NCBI GenBank assembly: GCA_002633005.1
Contig: NMRA01000330.1
Coordinates: forward strand, 436,001-499,822
Reading direction: 5' to 3'
Length of the DNA: 63,822 nt
Origin: Phoronis australis
Taxonomy: Eukaryota > Phoronida > Phoronidae
In this document: positions 1-13,349 of the stretch, piece after piece
Layout of the letters: each line of letters begins with the position of its first letter
How positions within the stretch are numbered: position 1 is the first letter of the stretch
Translations under genes and position numbers: made by a program
Notes under the pieces: generated by a model
Databases searched by the model: none
What the model saw: only the letters and a program-made list of their open reading frames with translations
Told to the model about the DNA's origin: nothing

Positions 1-299
1 TGGATGTACATCTACAAATCAATGTAAAGTAGTTTGATTTTGCAAACTTCAGTCACATCTGAAGTGAGGACATCTGAAGATGCCCCAATCGCCGAGTCAC
101 GCAGAAGGGCCAACAGCGTGCTTAACGGACCACATAGGATAACATATTGAGAAGTTCAGGTTATGCAAGACCCTTGAAAAATGTCTAAACTTTGTTAACC
201 TCCGAGCATTAAACGCGTGATTGGATTCAAATAAAACTGTTAGGTTCTATGTTTTATTCACTGTTCTTCAAAACGTTGTTAGGAATTATTATAATGTTT

Positions 300-476
300 A
301 AATATAGATTATTACATGGCGAAGTCGTAATCCCCCGTTATCTAGAGCCCGAGTGGATTTTGGAGAACTATCGCCCGAGGGGCGTTAGGCGGCCCCGAGG
401 GTGATAATTCTCCAAAATCCTCGGGGGCTCTAGATAAAGGGGATAACGGCTGAGAACATGTAATAATCTATTTATA
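300..476. mobile_element. Foldback (hairpin) MITE-like element
   Basis: The left half (about 300-372) is closely mirrored by the right half (about 402-476). The outer arms read ATAGATTATTACATG and its reverse complement, and the inner arms share GTTATCTAGAGCCC and GATTTTGGAGAA with their complements. Only a GC-rich loop of about 30 bp separates the arms, so the whole unit can fold into one hairpin. No coding capacity is visible. Nearly complete self-complementarity is typical of foldback MITEs. Confidence 0.7.
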
Positions 477-1016
477 CCACATACTAAACGAGAAACATTG
501 CAATGAATCGATTTACCTTTTCTGACTCTCCACGGCTTTGTAACTACTTTCTATGCCAGAGGCCCGGGGTCGGAGGTCGTGACCTTTTAAGAAAAGCCGG
601 GCTATTTTTGTCAAATAATTCTTTTACTCAAAACCAATTGAAAACTTAAATATAATAGAAATAAATTGAATTCATAAATTAAGGTTTACCAACTATTATA
701 GCTTAAAACACGTTTTTTTTTTCACGCTAAGCTTCGACCGGGAAATTATCGTCTGCTAAAGTAGGTTACCACTGGTAACTGAATATAATTCTCAAGTCAA
801 AGATCCTGACGACAAGATACCCGCATTCAAACAGTAGATCGGTGATTTACAAGTAAGAGGACATGAGAAAAATTTTTCACTGAATTAAGATATCATTTTT
901 ATGGAAATTATGTGTCTTATTTTTCGTAACGTATAAGTACAGTACAATGCGGTTTGTTGAAGATTATTGCGCGTACTCATTTAAGTATTCTATTTTCACT
1001 CTTGATGACGTCAGCC

Positions 1017-1095
1017 GCTGCATGGTGTAGTGGTAAAGTCGGCGATCAGGGTCCCGGGTTCGACTCCGTCCTCGGTTTCCCGCCAAATCGTTATC
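1017..1095 (+). repeat. tRNA-derived SINE relic (A box and B box)
   Basis: An A-box-like TGGTGTAGTGG lies about 35 bp before a B-box-like GGTTCGACTCC, the spacing of an internal pol III promoter. The flanks do not form a proper acceptor stem and the T stem does not pair well, so this reads as a tRNA-derived SINE head and not a functional tRNA gene. Confidence 0.5.
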
Positions 1096-1239
1096 TCACT
1101 AGAGAGATAACTTTATGGGTTATTACACGGTTGTATCTGCCATTTGACGCTAATATTGTGGTATAAAGTGATATATTTTTGCAAGAGGGTCTATCAAAAT
1201 AGGAAGTTCATGATTTTTATAAAAGATAATCAAAAGTTA

Positions 1240-1500
1240 CATAAAAAGAAGATGAAATGATAATTTAGAAAACTGTAACAGTTTTTGAGATTTCATCTTG
1301 AACATTTATATCAAACAAAATTTAGTCAAATAAGGTAATCGATGACATTGTTTTGCTAATTTTTTATCAGTGGTCACATGACCGAATCAATGACAGATTG
1401 GTGTAAATTCTATTTCCACAAGCTTTCTATTTACTTTAGCACTGAGCTAAATTTGTAGATGATTGTGTGAATGCACACACTTGTCGATAACGTCCTATGT
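1240..1500 (-). repeat. Dispersed repeat family R1 (CACATGAC/CACGTGAC core)
   Basis: This stretch matches, in inverted orientation, the repeats near 25130-25480 and 42650-43090. Shared landmarks are a GAGATTTCATCTTGAA block and a TCACATGAC core. Copies are clearly diverged and contain no ORF. The right-hand part also resembles about 26840-27000. Confidence 0.5.
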
Positions 1501-2870
1501 AACCAGAAATGGAACCATTTGTGGAAGGTGTCATCTAAATATCGCCGGTTTATAGTCCGACGCCGGACTGAAGATTGAAGCCTTGTGTCGAATACTTAAA
1601 CATATTTTTTTGAGTATTACAAAACAGAAAAGTACCTATTTTAAAAAAATGCGAACATGGTAATTTTAACAGTAGATGGACTCCTGTGAATCTTTTATTT
1701 GTTGAATAACTTATAAGTTTTAAGGCTTAAGTGTGAGCGCCCCATGAGCCATCTTGAGTGCCGAGTGTGAGTCAGTGTGCTTGTGCAAGAAACCTAACAA
1801 CTTGTGTTAGCTACTTCGGGCGTTTTGATTAATAAATATAAAGAAGCATTCATTGTCAAGTTTAATTGTTTGAACTAGTTTTATTAAAACTAGGCAAAGT
1901 AAGGATGATAGTTCAATCAGTGCGAACTGTTCTGAGCTAGGCCTAAGCGAGTAGTCTGGCATCACTAAAGACGCTTCTGAAAAATCTTCTAAGGGGCAAT
2001 TAAGGAAGTTTTGTCACTGTGTTTTGGGTACTATCAGGAATATGTTGCAACTTGATATCACGAACTGTCCCGGCTGTTTGCCCGGTTGCATGACCCTACA
2101 CGGCCGGGCAGTCCACTTCTACTAGAAGTGGCAAGAATAGCGTAAGATAATCTCACCTCAAGTTAATATAGTGCAACATTGAATTTAATCTGAGGTCACG
2201 ACGAAACACTGAATCAAACCAATCATTCCACCTAATAAATTTAAAGTTTTATGCATTCGGCTCCTGAATTTCCCGAGCATTTAGGCTTACTACACAAAAG
2301 CTAGGGTACTAAAGTGTGTATTGGATGACTATGAATACGAAAAAAGCATTTGCAAAGAAGAAAGAAATAATGAAGCCAATTTCTGCTCGGTGACACTACT
2401 GACTTTCTAATATGGCATACCAAATCCGCAAATCAACCTTTGCCCTGAGTCAGCGAGTCAATCCGGCGCGGGCGATGTTTGCTTGAGTCAACTGAACGCT
2501 GAAGTTTCGTCGAATGGTGACGGTGTCGTGCGTGAACTTATAGTCCTGCTTAATCTCGAGATCGCGTGTGCGTGATATCGGAATTAAATATTCATTTAGG
2601 CGATCAGGTGATTTTTAGTTCATTGTAATGAAGTTTTGTAATTATTGACTTCACGATCACCCATTTTCTCCTTTACGAAATTGTGTCACAGAATTATAGG
2701 AATATGTGAATAGTTAATCAATATTTGTTTGCAATAAGATCGTCAATAGTTGAAGAGGGGTTGGTTAAAATTTACGTTGATTTATTAACATGGGATTTGT
2801 TTTAGTGCAGTGCAAAATTTTATGAACGTAAACCTCAGATTGTTTGAGTGAACTTACCAACTTTCACCGA
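1501..2870. other. Intergenic 5' flank, no gene seen
   Basis: No coding exon or RNA gene could be supported here. It is the upstream flank of the zinc transporter and presumably holds its promoter, but no TATA box or other element stands out. Confidence 0.5.
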
Positions 2871-2928
2871 GTATTCCAAGTTCACGCATACGCGATCTTG
2901 AGATTAAGAAGGATTCCAAGTTCACGCA
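2871..2928. repeat. Short direct repeat in the presumed 5' UTR
   Basis: ATTCCAAGTTCACGCA occurs twice about 39 bp apart, immediately upstream of the zinc transporter start codon. This may be a short local duplication in the 5' UTR or promoter. Confidence 0.6.
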
Positions 2929-2934
2929 CAGCGC

Positions 2935-2946
2935 ATGCGAGTCTAA
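2935..2946 (+). other. Minimal upstream ORF before the zinc transporter
   Basis: ATG-CGA-GTC-TAA encodes three residues and ends four bases before the main ATG at 2951. If transcription starts upstream, this uORF would precede the main start in the same leader. Whether it is in the mRNA cannot be told from the sequence. Confidence 0.4.
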
Positions 2947-2950
2947 AATC

Positions 2951-5900
2951 ATGGCGGATAGTGAAAGCGCAAGTCCTAATCTGCGGGGACAAGACCTAGA
3001 CCCCGATAAGCACCCCCTTCTGCCAGAAAGTGGATCACGGTCTTCGTCAAGCGTAGGCGATGAACCGCTCTTAACGGATCACAGTTTCTCGCCAAGTTTC
3101 TTGCGTATTCGGGACGGAGACGGTGATGATCAGCTGCTAGGAGCCGACGACTACCCGGAAGTGGCAGTGCTGCAGGACACATCCAGTCGTTCCCATGACG
3201 ATTATGCAGTTACGCATTGCCACTCGGACAACAGAGAACGTTCAAACACGGCTAGGAATCAGCTTATTGGTGTCTCCGTGTTGTGCTTGCTGTTCATGAT
3301 TGGTGAAATCATTGGAGGTGCATTTGCCAACAGCCTAGCTCTCATGACGGACGCAACACACATGGCAAGCGATCTCGCTGGCTTTCTGATTAGCTTGTTT
3401 GCACTTTGGATTGCTTCTAAACCAGCCACGAAACGCATGTCGTTTGGCTTTCACAGGGCAGGTAATGCCAGTGTGTTTGTAAGGTTTTTCCTTAGCTTCA
3501 GCCCATGACAGTCCAATTCACTCAATGTTTTGTGCATGGTGCTGTTAATTTCAGTGCAAATTATGAGCATCGGATTCATGGCATAATGTCACAGCATCAG
3601 AAAACCATCAACTTTTTTACACTGGGAACAGTTGGCATGGTGCAAGGTGTCATGAAGCGACTCCTCCACTTAATCTTAAGTCGCATTGACAGTGGCGATT
3701 GAGAGAGGCCATGCCCCCCTAAAATTCTCCTAGATTCCATTTGGCAGTTTGGGGGTGTGAATGTTTGATGGGCAAAATCCTGACCTCCCTAACTCAAATC
3801 CTGGATCCGCCCCTGATTTACGCGACATTAGATTGCAAACTCGATCAGCACTACACGAAGAGCTGTGTGTGCATATGCTCGCATAAACCATATGTCTGAA
3901 GCATGTAGAATGTCAGCGGATCTCTCGTGTGTACGCACACTTGAGAGGATCTCTTCCGCCTTGCCCCAGTTTGTGTTTAGAAGTGTAGTTGCCACAGGAG
4001 CAACTGATCGAGTGCAACTTGCTAAACACCTTTCAAATCAGTGTCAAAAATGCCCACTGCAGTGTCAACTTGTTCCGTGTCAATCCTGACACACACATGT
4101 GCTCGATTAGCTGTTCCATATTAGTTGCTCCGTGACAACAGTCTCTGTGACAACAGTCTCCCATGTAATTGCGGCTGTAATCTGTTGCTCAGCTTATCTG
4201 GATGACACAGTAATTAGTTTCTACTCAGGTGATTTTGCCAACGTGAGGCTTAATTTGCCTAGAAAAGCTTCAGGCATTTGGAGACTGGGATATGGCCACC
4301 GTTCAACCAGCTCTCCTGGCCCAGTTCAGGCAATCGTTAGGTCTACTCTAACCACTGCTTGCATAACTGAGAGGAAGGCCGCAGGATTTTTTGAAATGTC
4401 AGTACATGATTTCAAACTGATTTCTGGAAAATGTAGTATTTAACTAGACCACAGTGCAACTTGCACTGTACAAAAGCACTGATTTTTTTTCTTCGTGAAT
4501 TAAAAACCATGCCAAAAATGAGGTTGTGTATCTAATAGGACAGTACCCAGCTAGTTAAGTATGCGCATGTGCACTTTCTCTTTGCAAAGCACAACTGTGT
4601 TGTTTCCATAGTGTTTGTCTTCATTATTAAGAATCTATTCATATTTGGCTTATCAGCTAGGATAATATTCATCCATAAACACACACATGCTTACACACAC
4701 ACACACACCCAAATATATATATAACTGTTCAAATTGTATTTTTCTTTTGTCTAAAAAGCTCATGACCAACCTAGGACAGGTGAAAATTCAGGCCAAAACC
4801 CAAATGACTATCAATTGAAGTGTAAGTTTCAAGTGCTCCATTCCCTGCCAGAGCAACAGTCAAAAGACAAATAGTTTTATGACATAATGAGGTGCCATAA
4901 AGGATTAGGTATAGGTGACCAACCAGGTCAAGCGGCACGGCTGATATCAATGCGGTACTGTGTGAATGGACTGCGACCTTCTGACTATCATCATTCCAGA
5001 ATAGTCAATTTTTTCCTGTCCTGGGTTCCTCATGGAATGAGTTTCTGGAACTGATAATGAAATTTCACCAAAGACTATTTTTCAACATCTACACAGTACA
5101 AACCAAGCTTATAGTGGACTAAAATTTTCTTAATTTTGTGATTTTGTAGATAAAATTTCATTTTTCCGCCACATTGTATGCTAAACAGACAAAGAATTCC
5201 TGTAAATAATTCTACGACTGTTTACCTCATGCTGTGATGAATGTTGTGCTGTATGCACGAAAATATAATCAGATTCCAGTGTCCCATCATGACTCGCTAT
5301 CCCAGCTGGTCTGGGTCTGGATTTGGGTCTGGGTCTGTGTCTGGGTATGAGGCCTGTTTCTCCAAGTGTCTATTGGCTTAAATTGTCTTTCAACTTATGT
5401 TTAAAACTAAGTCTACAGAATGATGTCTTAGTCTGTTTCCTGAAAACCAGGCCAAGGCTCAAAGCCAAAAAATATGTCTGCAGAAATCCGAAGTCTACTC
5501 GTACAGACAGATCCAAAATAAAACATTTCACGAAACAAAAGACAAAAATCAACTTTTGGCTATTCAATGTCAGATTTCTGACTGAAGTCCTGTAAATGCA
5601 CCAAGCACAGGCCTCAGATTTAGTTCTTTCACATGCACTCTGTTGTTGTGTTCGAAAAGGGGTGACAACTTGTGCTCAGTCATAATGATGGCGGAGCTCC
5701 GGGTCATTTTGTTCCATTAAGTACTCTTGCTGTGTCTATGATGAACTGCAATTATGTGTGACTTCAAACGTTGTACTTTTGTAGAAATAATCGGAGCTTT
5801 GGCCAGTATCTTAGTCATCTGGGTGGTCACAGGTGTGTTACTGTATCTGGCTGTGGAGAGAGTGGTTCATCAGGATTATGACATCGACGCTGATGACATG

Positions 5901-8900
5901 CTCATCACTGCTGGCTGTGGGGTGGCTTTCAATATTTTGTAAGTATTTTTGTGAGGTATTTAACAAGTACCTGACTTGCCCAAGGGCTGTGTCTTACACT
6001 GCCGAGTTACGTTTGTCATTTTGGTTCACTCTGTTGAGTTGTTTGTCATTATCAACATAGATTTTTAAACAGGATGTGTTATAGTTCCCTTATTTGGTTT
6101 ATTCTAAAATTAATTTTAATCCTCATTGCACTCTGTTTAGTCGTCACTTCAAACACGTTTGGAATTGTTAACCGAAGAATTCAAACCAGGGGCTGATCAG
6201 CCACGTACTCATAGGAACTAGTTGTTGTTGTGTCACAACGTGACTGACCTATATTTGAATAGAAGTCTGAGCTCGCCATTTTCATTTTTTCAGAGTTGGC
6301 CAACACCATTAAAACTGACAATTTTCCGATGTGTTTTGTGGTATGTTCTGTTTGGTAAGAGAAAACAAGTCCTAGCATGGTATGGGACATTTGACACTGG
6401 AGTTGTAAGAGTAAAAGGTCAAACTTCATTTTCATTTTTTAGCCAGCTAAACACAGCTTTAAATATAACTTAAACCAAATCTAGCTGAAAAGATATCCAA
6501 TCTGAGTTCACCAACTGTCTTTCAGTATGGGTATTGTCTTACATTCCGAGATGTGCGTGGCCTGTAGACCTCCTCAGTTTGGTCACCATGGACACAGCCA
6601 TGGCAACCATCATCACCATGACGACAGTGATCACAGTCACAGTAGTGGACATAGACATTTCCTAAGTCACAGCCAGAGTGATCCTGGGCAGTATCCATCG
6701 ATGAATTCATCTCATGGCAATCTTAGTGTTGGCATCAATAACGGGAACTTCAACAGTGTGTCTAGTATCGAATCAGGTGGTAGTGAGAGAGGTACAAAGA
6801 ATATCGTTATCAGAGCTGCAATAATTCATGTTCTGGGAGATTTGGTACAAAGTATTGGAGTATTGATTGCAGCCTATATCATCAAGTTCAAGGTATTTTG
6901 AGTCTTTGTGTAGTGAGAGTAATTTTTGATGTGGAAGTCAATAGGTTTTGTAATTGGGAGTTCTAACATGCAAATGTTGTCGGACATGGTGTGGTTCTTG
7001 GATTAAAGTTTACAGTGGCTGTGCGCATTCACACTAACCAGCCAATAGGAAGGCTGCAAGTCATGCCTAGTGTCGTGATTCATATTTACTTTTGCATTCT
7101 TCCACGCAAGTGCTAAGTAACTTCAAGGAAATCGAACTAATATGTCTTTGAACCATTGTCTCATCAATTTCTTACAAAAACAATTCCTAATATTACCCTC
7201 TTTCCATTTTTCAGGTGTTTCTAACATTGGTTTGAATGTGTGTTATTTTTGAAAAATATTGTCTAATGGCAGCAATACAATCCTAAAGCATTGAAAATCG
7301 TTAATTTTGTGCTACGTATCTGTTATAAATAAAATGAGAAAACAAAATTCCAGTTATCCATCACATTGTGACCTTTTCCCAGGAGAATTTCAACACACTG
7401 TCTATATAAGTGTTGACTTATAACCAATTAGCTACTTATCAAAGAAGCAATGAGCCTGCCTTCCGTCGCAAAAAGCAACTTCTGATTTAGATCACTTGCT
7501 ATTATGAAATTTGTCACAAAATGTTCCTTTGTCAAATTGGAGATGGTTTCAGGGCATCAAAACAGCTGATGGTTCATTATTGGTTGAGGCCAGGCTCTGC
7601 CAGATGACTGGTCATGGCGTGTCATTTATTCGCCCAGAATGGTCCCAAGGAATTTCAAGCTCCCTCTTTGCAAACCCAAAACAAGTTGAGACCAATTTTA
7701 CTGCCGTAAGTGGTCCAAATCAAAAGTTTACTTCTTGGACTGAACGCGGTTTTGATAGCCACTTCAATCGTTATTTGACGCTTCCATCTTTTGCAGCCCG
7801 AGTGGAAGATTGCTGATCCTATATGTACTTTCCTTTTCTCTGTCCTGGTGTTATGTACGACTATGACCATCCTCAGGGATACATTCTACGTCATTATGGA
7901 AGGTATGTAGCCTCATGTCAAGACTCCAACATAGTTTTACTGTTTTCTGTACAATTCTACTTTACACGAACTCGAGATCTCTGTTCACTGTGATCTGCAT
8001 ACTGAGGATACACTGGAGTACTGGGGCAGCAAATTTTCTTTGAGAAATGTTCTAACTAGCTCTTTTTCATCACAATCGTCCAAATTTGCTGTACACGGTT
8101 TCTAAATTCAAGTCACAAACTCACATTCAAACTTGAGATTTCGAGTTCAGGTTCTAATATGCATTTTCAACGTTAAGTTCATCATGAGCAAACTAGGGTT
8201 ACATGCTTCTGTAATGTAAATATCGCTAATCTTGAATTGGTTCTAAATATTGAAGCATTTTACTACACAAAATCAGCATAACCAAGTTGGCACTTGAGTT
8301 TGAGTTCAAGAATTGGATTTCATCGTGTATCAGATATACTAAATGCTTATAAGATTTCTGCAATAATTCCATCACAAAAATCTTGACTTCGGACGTGATT
8401 TGAGGGCTCTAAAACAGCTGACAGTTCGTTCATGCTTTGGACCATGCTGTGCAAGTTGGCTTGTCATTTTTTGCACCGAGCATGATCTCAAGGTTATTTG
8501 GGGCCTTACTAAATGACCTCAACTCCATGTCAAATATAGAAAAGACTATCTTTTATCTACCATTGAAAGTATGTATTTTCTGAAAGGAGAAAGATCAAGG
8601 CATAACGTTATTTTGACTGGGAAGCAATCTTAGGGGCTTTAGGGAGTATAAGCTGGACACGGTTTTATTAGGGAGAGGGAGACAGGGAGAGAGAGAGGGA
8701 GACAGAGAGAGAGGGAGGGAGGAAGGGAAGGAGGGAGGTAGAGAGAGAGAGGGANGGAGGGGGGCTCGAAAGCTGCCTTTAATGGCAATCTATACAAGTT
8801 ACACAAACTGTTCGAAGTACATGGATCTTTCTTGAAATTGCATGTACATATATCTTTAACGATAAATCTGCCAATTTTTCAGTTTGCTTGCACTGTGCTT

Positions 8901-10363
8901 CGTAAGAGGGATATCAGTTTTTGTACTTGGTTCTGATTTGCTGAAAACTTAAATATCCATTCACAATGGAATACGAACTAAAAGTTTGATTTGAGAGCTT
9001 TGTTAGAAAAATGCAGTACAAGGACATTTTTGTCCATTTTGACTATTGCAGCTCTCCTTGTTGGTCAGACTCTAAAATTCGTCTTGCAGCACTGTTCTGT
9101 TTTTAATGCACAAGAAAAACTATTAATTTTCTAGATTCTTTCTTTACAGCTGTCCCGAAAGATATTGACTATGCTGCTGTTAAAAAGGAGCTGGAGTCAA
9201 TAGAGGGCGTTGTCAGCGCCCATAGTCTCCATATTTGGTCGTTAACTTTAGGGAAGCATGCCGTAGCTGTGCACTTGACTACAGGTAAGTTAAAGTCTGA
9301 TTCTAAATTGAATGTCAGTTTATTTAAAAGAGTACCAAACCCAGTTTTGGCTATTAACAGATACTAAAAACAACTTTCCCGTCTAGCTTTTTGAAACAAA
9401 ATAATGCTCTGTGACCCTCGACAACCCTCAAAAGTTTGGAGGAAAATTTAGGAAAACAATACAGCATGTGTTGTTATGTTACTAATGGTCTTGCAGACGA
9501 AATAATGATTTTCCTGGGATGCAACATTCCCAAGTAAGAGGCGGTACTGGGGCAAAGGATCATGGCCTTATTTACGGGATTTTATGGTTGTTTAATTGCA
9601 ACAACCTGAGAGCGCCATCTTGTTGGACCACACTTAAGCTAAATCAGTGCAGTCCTTGGGTCTATAGTGACTGTCTGATCAAATGGTTCCAGAAGAAAAC
9701 TGACCTAGAGTGTGTTTAGTATTTGTTCATGAGATACAAGCTGTGTGATATTCAGTGGAAATGAGCTGTCAGTGTTTGTTTATCTGTTTTTGCCACAATT
9801 CAACAATCTGCATAACATTTCAATCAGTTGCAAAGGCAGCTGCTGAGTATTTGATTATTACTTTGTGGAACACTAGCGTGATACTGCAACCTGTTCGTAC
9901 ATATACATGTATTTTCCGTTGATGTCATTTCATTTCCAAGTGTATGCCTCAACACATTTTGAGATGCAGGAAAGACCATTTTCCGATCATGCACAATCTG
10001 AAAACGGGTGGAGAGTGAAGAGAACTTATTTGTTAAAAGCATATTGTGAATATCTGTTGTAAATTTTGATATAGATTTCCTAATGGTCAACATTAGTGTT
10101 ATGTCGTCCTTGTATCTAAGCAGATAAACCATTGGCTGATCTTATTTTATTTTTCAATGTGAATGCTAATTTTAGTTATGTTTGATGACCTTTAACTTTG
10201 CTTTTTTAATTAAGGTGAGGCTGTTGATTGTGAGAAAATTCTGCAGATTGCCACAGGTCTGCTGCGAACAAAATACAAAATGCACCAGTCGACTATCCAG
10301 GTTGAGAGGTTCCAGCACGATGTCATGAGGACCTGTAAGCAGTGTATTGGTCCCAAAATTTAA
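2951..10363 (+). CDS. SLC30A2: Zinc transporter, SLC30A2/3/4/8 (ZnT) type, 6 coding exons
   Basis: Cation-diffusion-facilitator family exporter that moves Zn2+ from cytosol into vesicles or out of the cell, normally as a proton-coupled dimer. Exons: 2951-3461, 5785-5938, 6526-6892, 7797-7902, 9150-9284, 10215-10363. All junctions are GT-AG with matching phase and the product is 473 aa. Residues 1-103 are a cytosolic N-terminus with a possible adaptor-binding dileucine motif (D19 to L23-L24). Six membrane segments lie at roughly 104-125, 129-153, 173-193, 208-225, 315-341 and 351-370. Both metal-site HxxxD motifs are present: H137/D141 in TM2 and H323/D327 in TM5. A His-rich loop (about 242-270) separates TM4 and TM5. 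The C-terminal cytosolic domain follows residue 380 and ends in a CxxC pair (TCKQC), as in ZnT2/4/8. The start ATG at 2951 is preceded closely by a tiny uORF. The symbol marks the clade; which vertebrate paralogue is closest is not resolved. Confidence 0.93.
3715..3825 (+). repeat. Transposon terminus relic in zinc transporter intron 1
   Basis: Ends in GGATCCGCCCCTGA after a CCCCCCTAAAATT block. The same type of terminus (C-run, then ATCCGCC) appears near 37030, 18630 (inverted) and 16320, marking the ends of the transposon family described at 13350-19565. Confidence 0.4.
4680..4722. repeat. CA/TA microsatellite
   Basis: Interrupted (CA)n followed by a short (AT)n run inside zinc transporter intron 1. 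Confidence 0.8.
5307..5350. repeat. TCTGGG short tandem repeat
   Basis: Degenerate six-base units (TCTGGG/TTTGGG) in intron 1 of the zinc transporter. No splice or coding role is apparent. Confidence 0.7.
7470..7700 (+). repeat. Dispersed repeat family R2, copy in zinc transporter intron 3
   Basis: Contains the R2 landmarks AAAACAGCTGATGGTTC, a TTGAGGCCAGGCTCTG-like block, GGTCATGGCGTGTCATTT and GAATGGTC(C/T)CAAGG. Related copies lie at about 8380-8500, 27440-27890, 49080-49170 and 55560-55690, and inverted near 18480-18570. Confidence 0.6.
8380..8500 (+). repeat. Dispersed repeat family R2, diverged copy
   Basis: Shares CTAAAACAGCTGACAGTTC, then a GTTGGCTTGTCATTTT block, with the copy at 7470-7700. 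It lies in zinc transporter intron 4. Confidence 0.5.
8668..8765. repeat. GA-rich polypurine tract
   Basis: About 100 bp of GAGAGG/GGGAGG units with one ambiguous base near 8755, in zinc transporter intron 4. Confidence 0.85.
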
Positions 10364-13345
10364 TTTTCAGCTTTTGGGACAGAAAGCATAGGGTTATCAT
10401 GTGAATTATTCCATTTTTGCAATGAGTTACTTGATGTTCCAATAGGTGGTGCTAGTGAAAAATGGAATCTTTGTTTTTGTTTGAATAGACGGAGATCCTA
10501 AAGGTGTTCAACTACATGTGCGTGTTCATGATAAGCGTCCAACACTATTACTTGAATACAGGCATTTATGCAATAATCCTGTAGGGCAATTGTTTCTCAA
10601 GCGTCACCTTGTGAAATTTGAGCATTTACTGTATATCGGAAATACAAACTGTTATGCACACAGTATATTATACTGGTGATCTAATTGTTAAGGAATCAGT
10701 AAATGATATTTATGTTAATTTGCACTCCTTCTTGTTTTGTATTATACAAAAGATTGTTTAGTCTTGCACCGGAATAATTTTTTTTTCTTTGTTGAGCGTT
10801 TGTGTAGTTTAGGTCCTCGATTCCTGCCAAAAGGTGTCAGGAGTGTTTGGTGCCATGTGTTTTTGTTGCAATTCTGTTATTCTTGTTATTTGAATTTCTA
10901 CTTATTGTTGTTGCTTACCATAAGTCTTGTATGATTTTGTTTTAAAAGTTTGTTCCATTTTCAAATGTTGAATGTGGTAACAAAATGAACTTCAACAAAT
11001 TTGTCTTTATAGTTTCGTATACTGTGACCACTGGTTATAGAAAAAAATGACAGCAAATTTGTAATGTAATTTTTTTTGATGGAACCAGTTTTAGGCCATC
11101 GTGGAAGGTAATGTTTTTGAAGTTAAATTTGCTTTCCTTGTATCGCATGGAAATATCTCGCGAAGACCCCATGATGTTGTGTTTTTTGTGAGTTTCAATC
11201 CAGGTGCACTGTCAACTGGAGAGTATTTCAAGTAGATGTAGGATTTAGTACATTATTTTAGATTGTTGCATTTGGATGTTTTTGTTGCACTGCTTCAGTT
11301 CAGACTGTTCTGTTGGCAAATTTTGTTGTATATTTCACCCTGTTTGGTTACTGTCTATCTGGGCATGTAGTGCCACTGGCTGTCTAAATAGTTGGCTCAC
11401 TTGATAAGAAATGGGCAAGAACTGGAGCTGGTGTACATGTCTGTATCAAGGTGTCAACAAAATGATATTTAAAAAATGCATAATTGTACTGCTGTGAAGT
11501 CAGTTTTTTTTGAAGAAAAACTTGAAGAAAAATCCTACCAATGGTAACATTCGTTTGATGCTGAAAACTATGTTGAGTACATGACTAAAACATGCCATTT
11601 TCCTGTGATTTAGCTTTTACACCACTGGTGCCTGTGTGTGCTGTTCGTTTCCAAGGGAAATTTAATTAGTATGTTGAAAAAACACTGATTTTCCTGATTG
11701 CTGGGCCAATGTACTTGCTGCATGTGGTTTGGTCTTGTTTGAAGTGTTAAGTCCTGTTACTGCTCCCACATGGCAACTGATGGCTTTTGATGATCTCTGT
11801 AATGGTGCTAGCTTTCATAATACTTGTCCTCATTTTTGTACTCCACAATTGAATGTTGCGGAGCGGGTCACCAAGTGCAACAGGTAGTCCATCTTTATAT
11901 CCGATCTGCTGGTTTTAGGTTATCCTGGAACACCTTCTGTGAGAGATATCTTACTTTCATTTTGTGCTTGGCTATTTATCAGTATCTGCAATTTGATTTC
12001 TTATATTATAAAAAACTGAATTTGCCAATTTAGTGAATTTTTCACCCATTGTTATGTGTGTTTTAAGGTACCCGCTTTCTGTCAAGAAATAGATTTAAGT
12101 CATGTACCTTAATTGTAAATAGGTCTCAAAACTTCTTTTTCTGAGATTACTACCGAGACGTCGTTTCTCAATGGGCTGATATTCAAATCCTTCGCAATAC
12201 ATAAAATGGCCCTCTGGGATGGGTCAACTTCAATTAGCCAGCTATTAGGTGTAAGGCAGTCGTAACGAAACATGGGTGAAACGGACGACTGCTTTGGAAG
12301 TAAGTAAAAGCAAATGAGTGGAGATGAGCTTATATGATGGTGGGCCTTTTTTGATTTCTGATGTTGGCATATTGGGGACTGGTATACTCTGAAATGACTG
12401 TTGTCCAATCTTGATATTGCTTTTGTGACCTTGCAATGTTACTTTAAACTCGCCCAGTTGAATCACTTGAAGATTAACTTTTTGCCATAACTCGCCCAGT
12501 TGTTGACGGAATCAGGGTCACCTGAGTAAGTTTTTATCTCACCTAGATGTCAGTGAAGTTATGAATTAACAAATTGACACGTAATTTACTATGTTATGAA
12601 TTTGTAGGCTTACGAAAAATAGCACAATTGGCTCTGAGCCAGCTTTGTTCTGAAACCTACTGCTCAAAGTGGGCATCATGTGGCGCTGGTTGAAAAAAGG
12701 ATGGGTCCCGACCATTGATTCAACTAGTCGTGGCATCAAGCTCGTGCGAATGGGCCGCGTAGAAAATGAAAAGGATCCTGACGGCGTTCAGTCAGCTGGC
12801 ACCAGGGGGCACCAAGAGATTTTTTCTGTTTGAAAATATGGACGTCATAAGAACTGAAAATCGCATCACTGTATCAAATTAAAAAAGCAAAAAGAGAACC
12901 AATAGTGCTATTTTTTTGGCCAAATCCTTATAGTGTTGATTGTATTTCTTACCAGTGCAAATGTTGGATTTGTACGTGGAGTGCATTTAATAAAGCATAT
13001 ACGGAGCATTTTTGTACTTTATGCCGCATCTCAGTACACTACGCCAACGGGTGCGCTCATGATGCAGTGGCGCACGTGCACTGTATAGTATAGCCACACT
13101 ACGAGAAATCAGTTGGAAACTTTCCAATAGCAACGTGGCGACTGGTCACGTTGGGCCGGATTTCAATGGCTTCTAGAATGACGAGGAGGCACTAACTTGC
13201 TCCCCTAGTATGTCCCTATGCCACCTGCTGTGAAGACAACGTAACTTCTGGTACAACTAGGTGGCGATGTGAGTCTCGGAACCCACGTAATCGGCTACCA
13301 TCCTGTTTGAGCGGCACGGGACATAGTGGCTGCAGCAGCCAGGCC
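10364..13345. other. Zinc transporter 3' UTR and intergenic, no gene seen
   Basis: The region just after the stop is AT-rich and presumably 3' UTR. An AATAAA lies near 12990 but is 2.6 kb from the stop, so it may not belong to this gene. No convincing coding exon was found on either strand. Confidence 0.5.
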
Positions 13346-13349
13346 GAAT

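Noticed and set aside
1-240. 3' end of a plus-strand gene (AATAAA at 230-235)
   Set aside because: A polyadenylation hexamer is present, but no coding frame ending upstream is convincing.
1017-1095. Functional tRNA gene
   Set aside because: A and B boxes are present, but the acceptor and T stems do not pair, so it is listed as a SINE relic.
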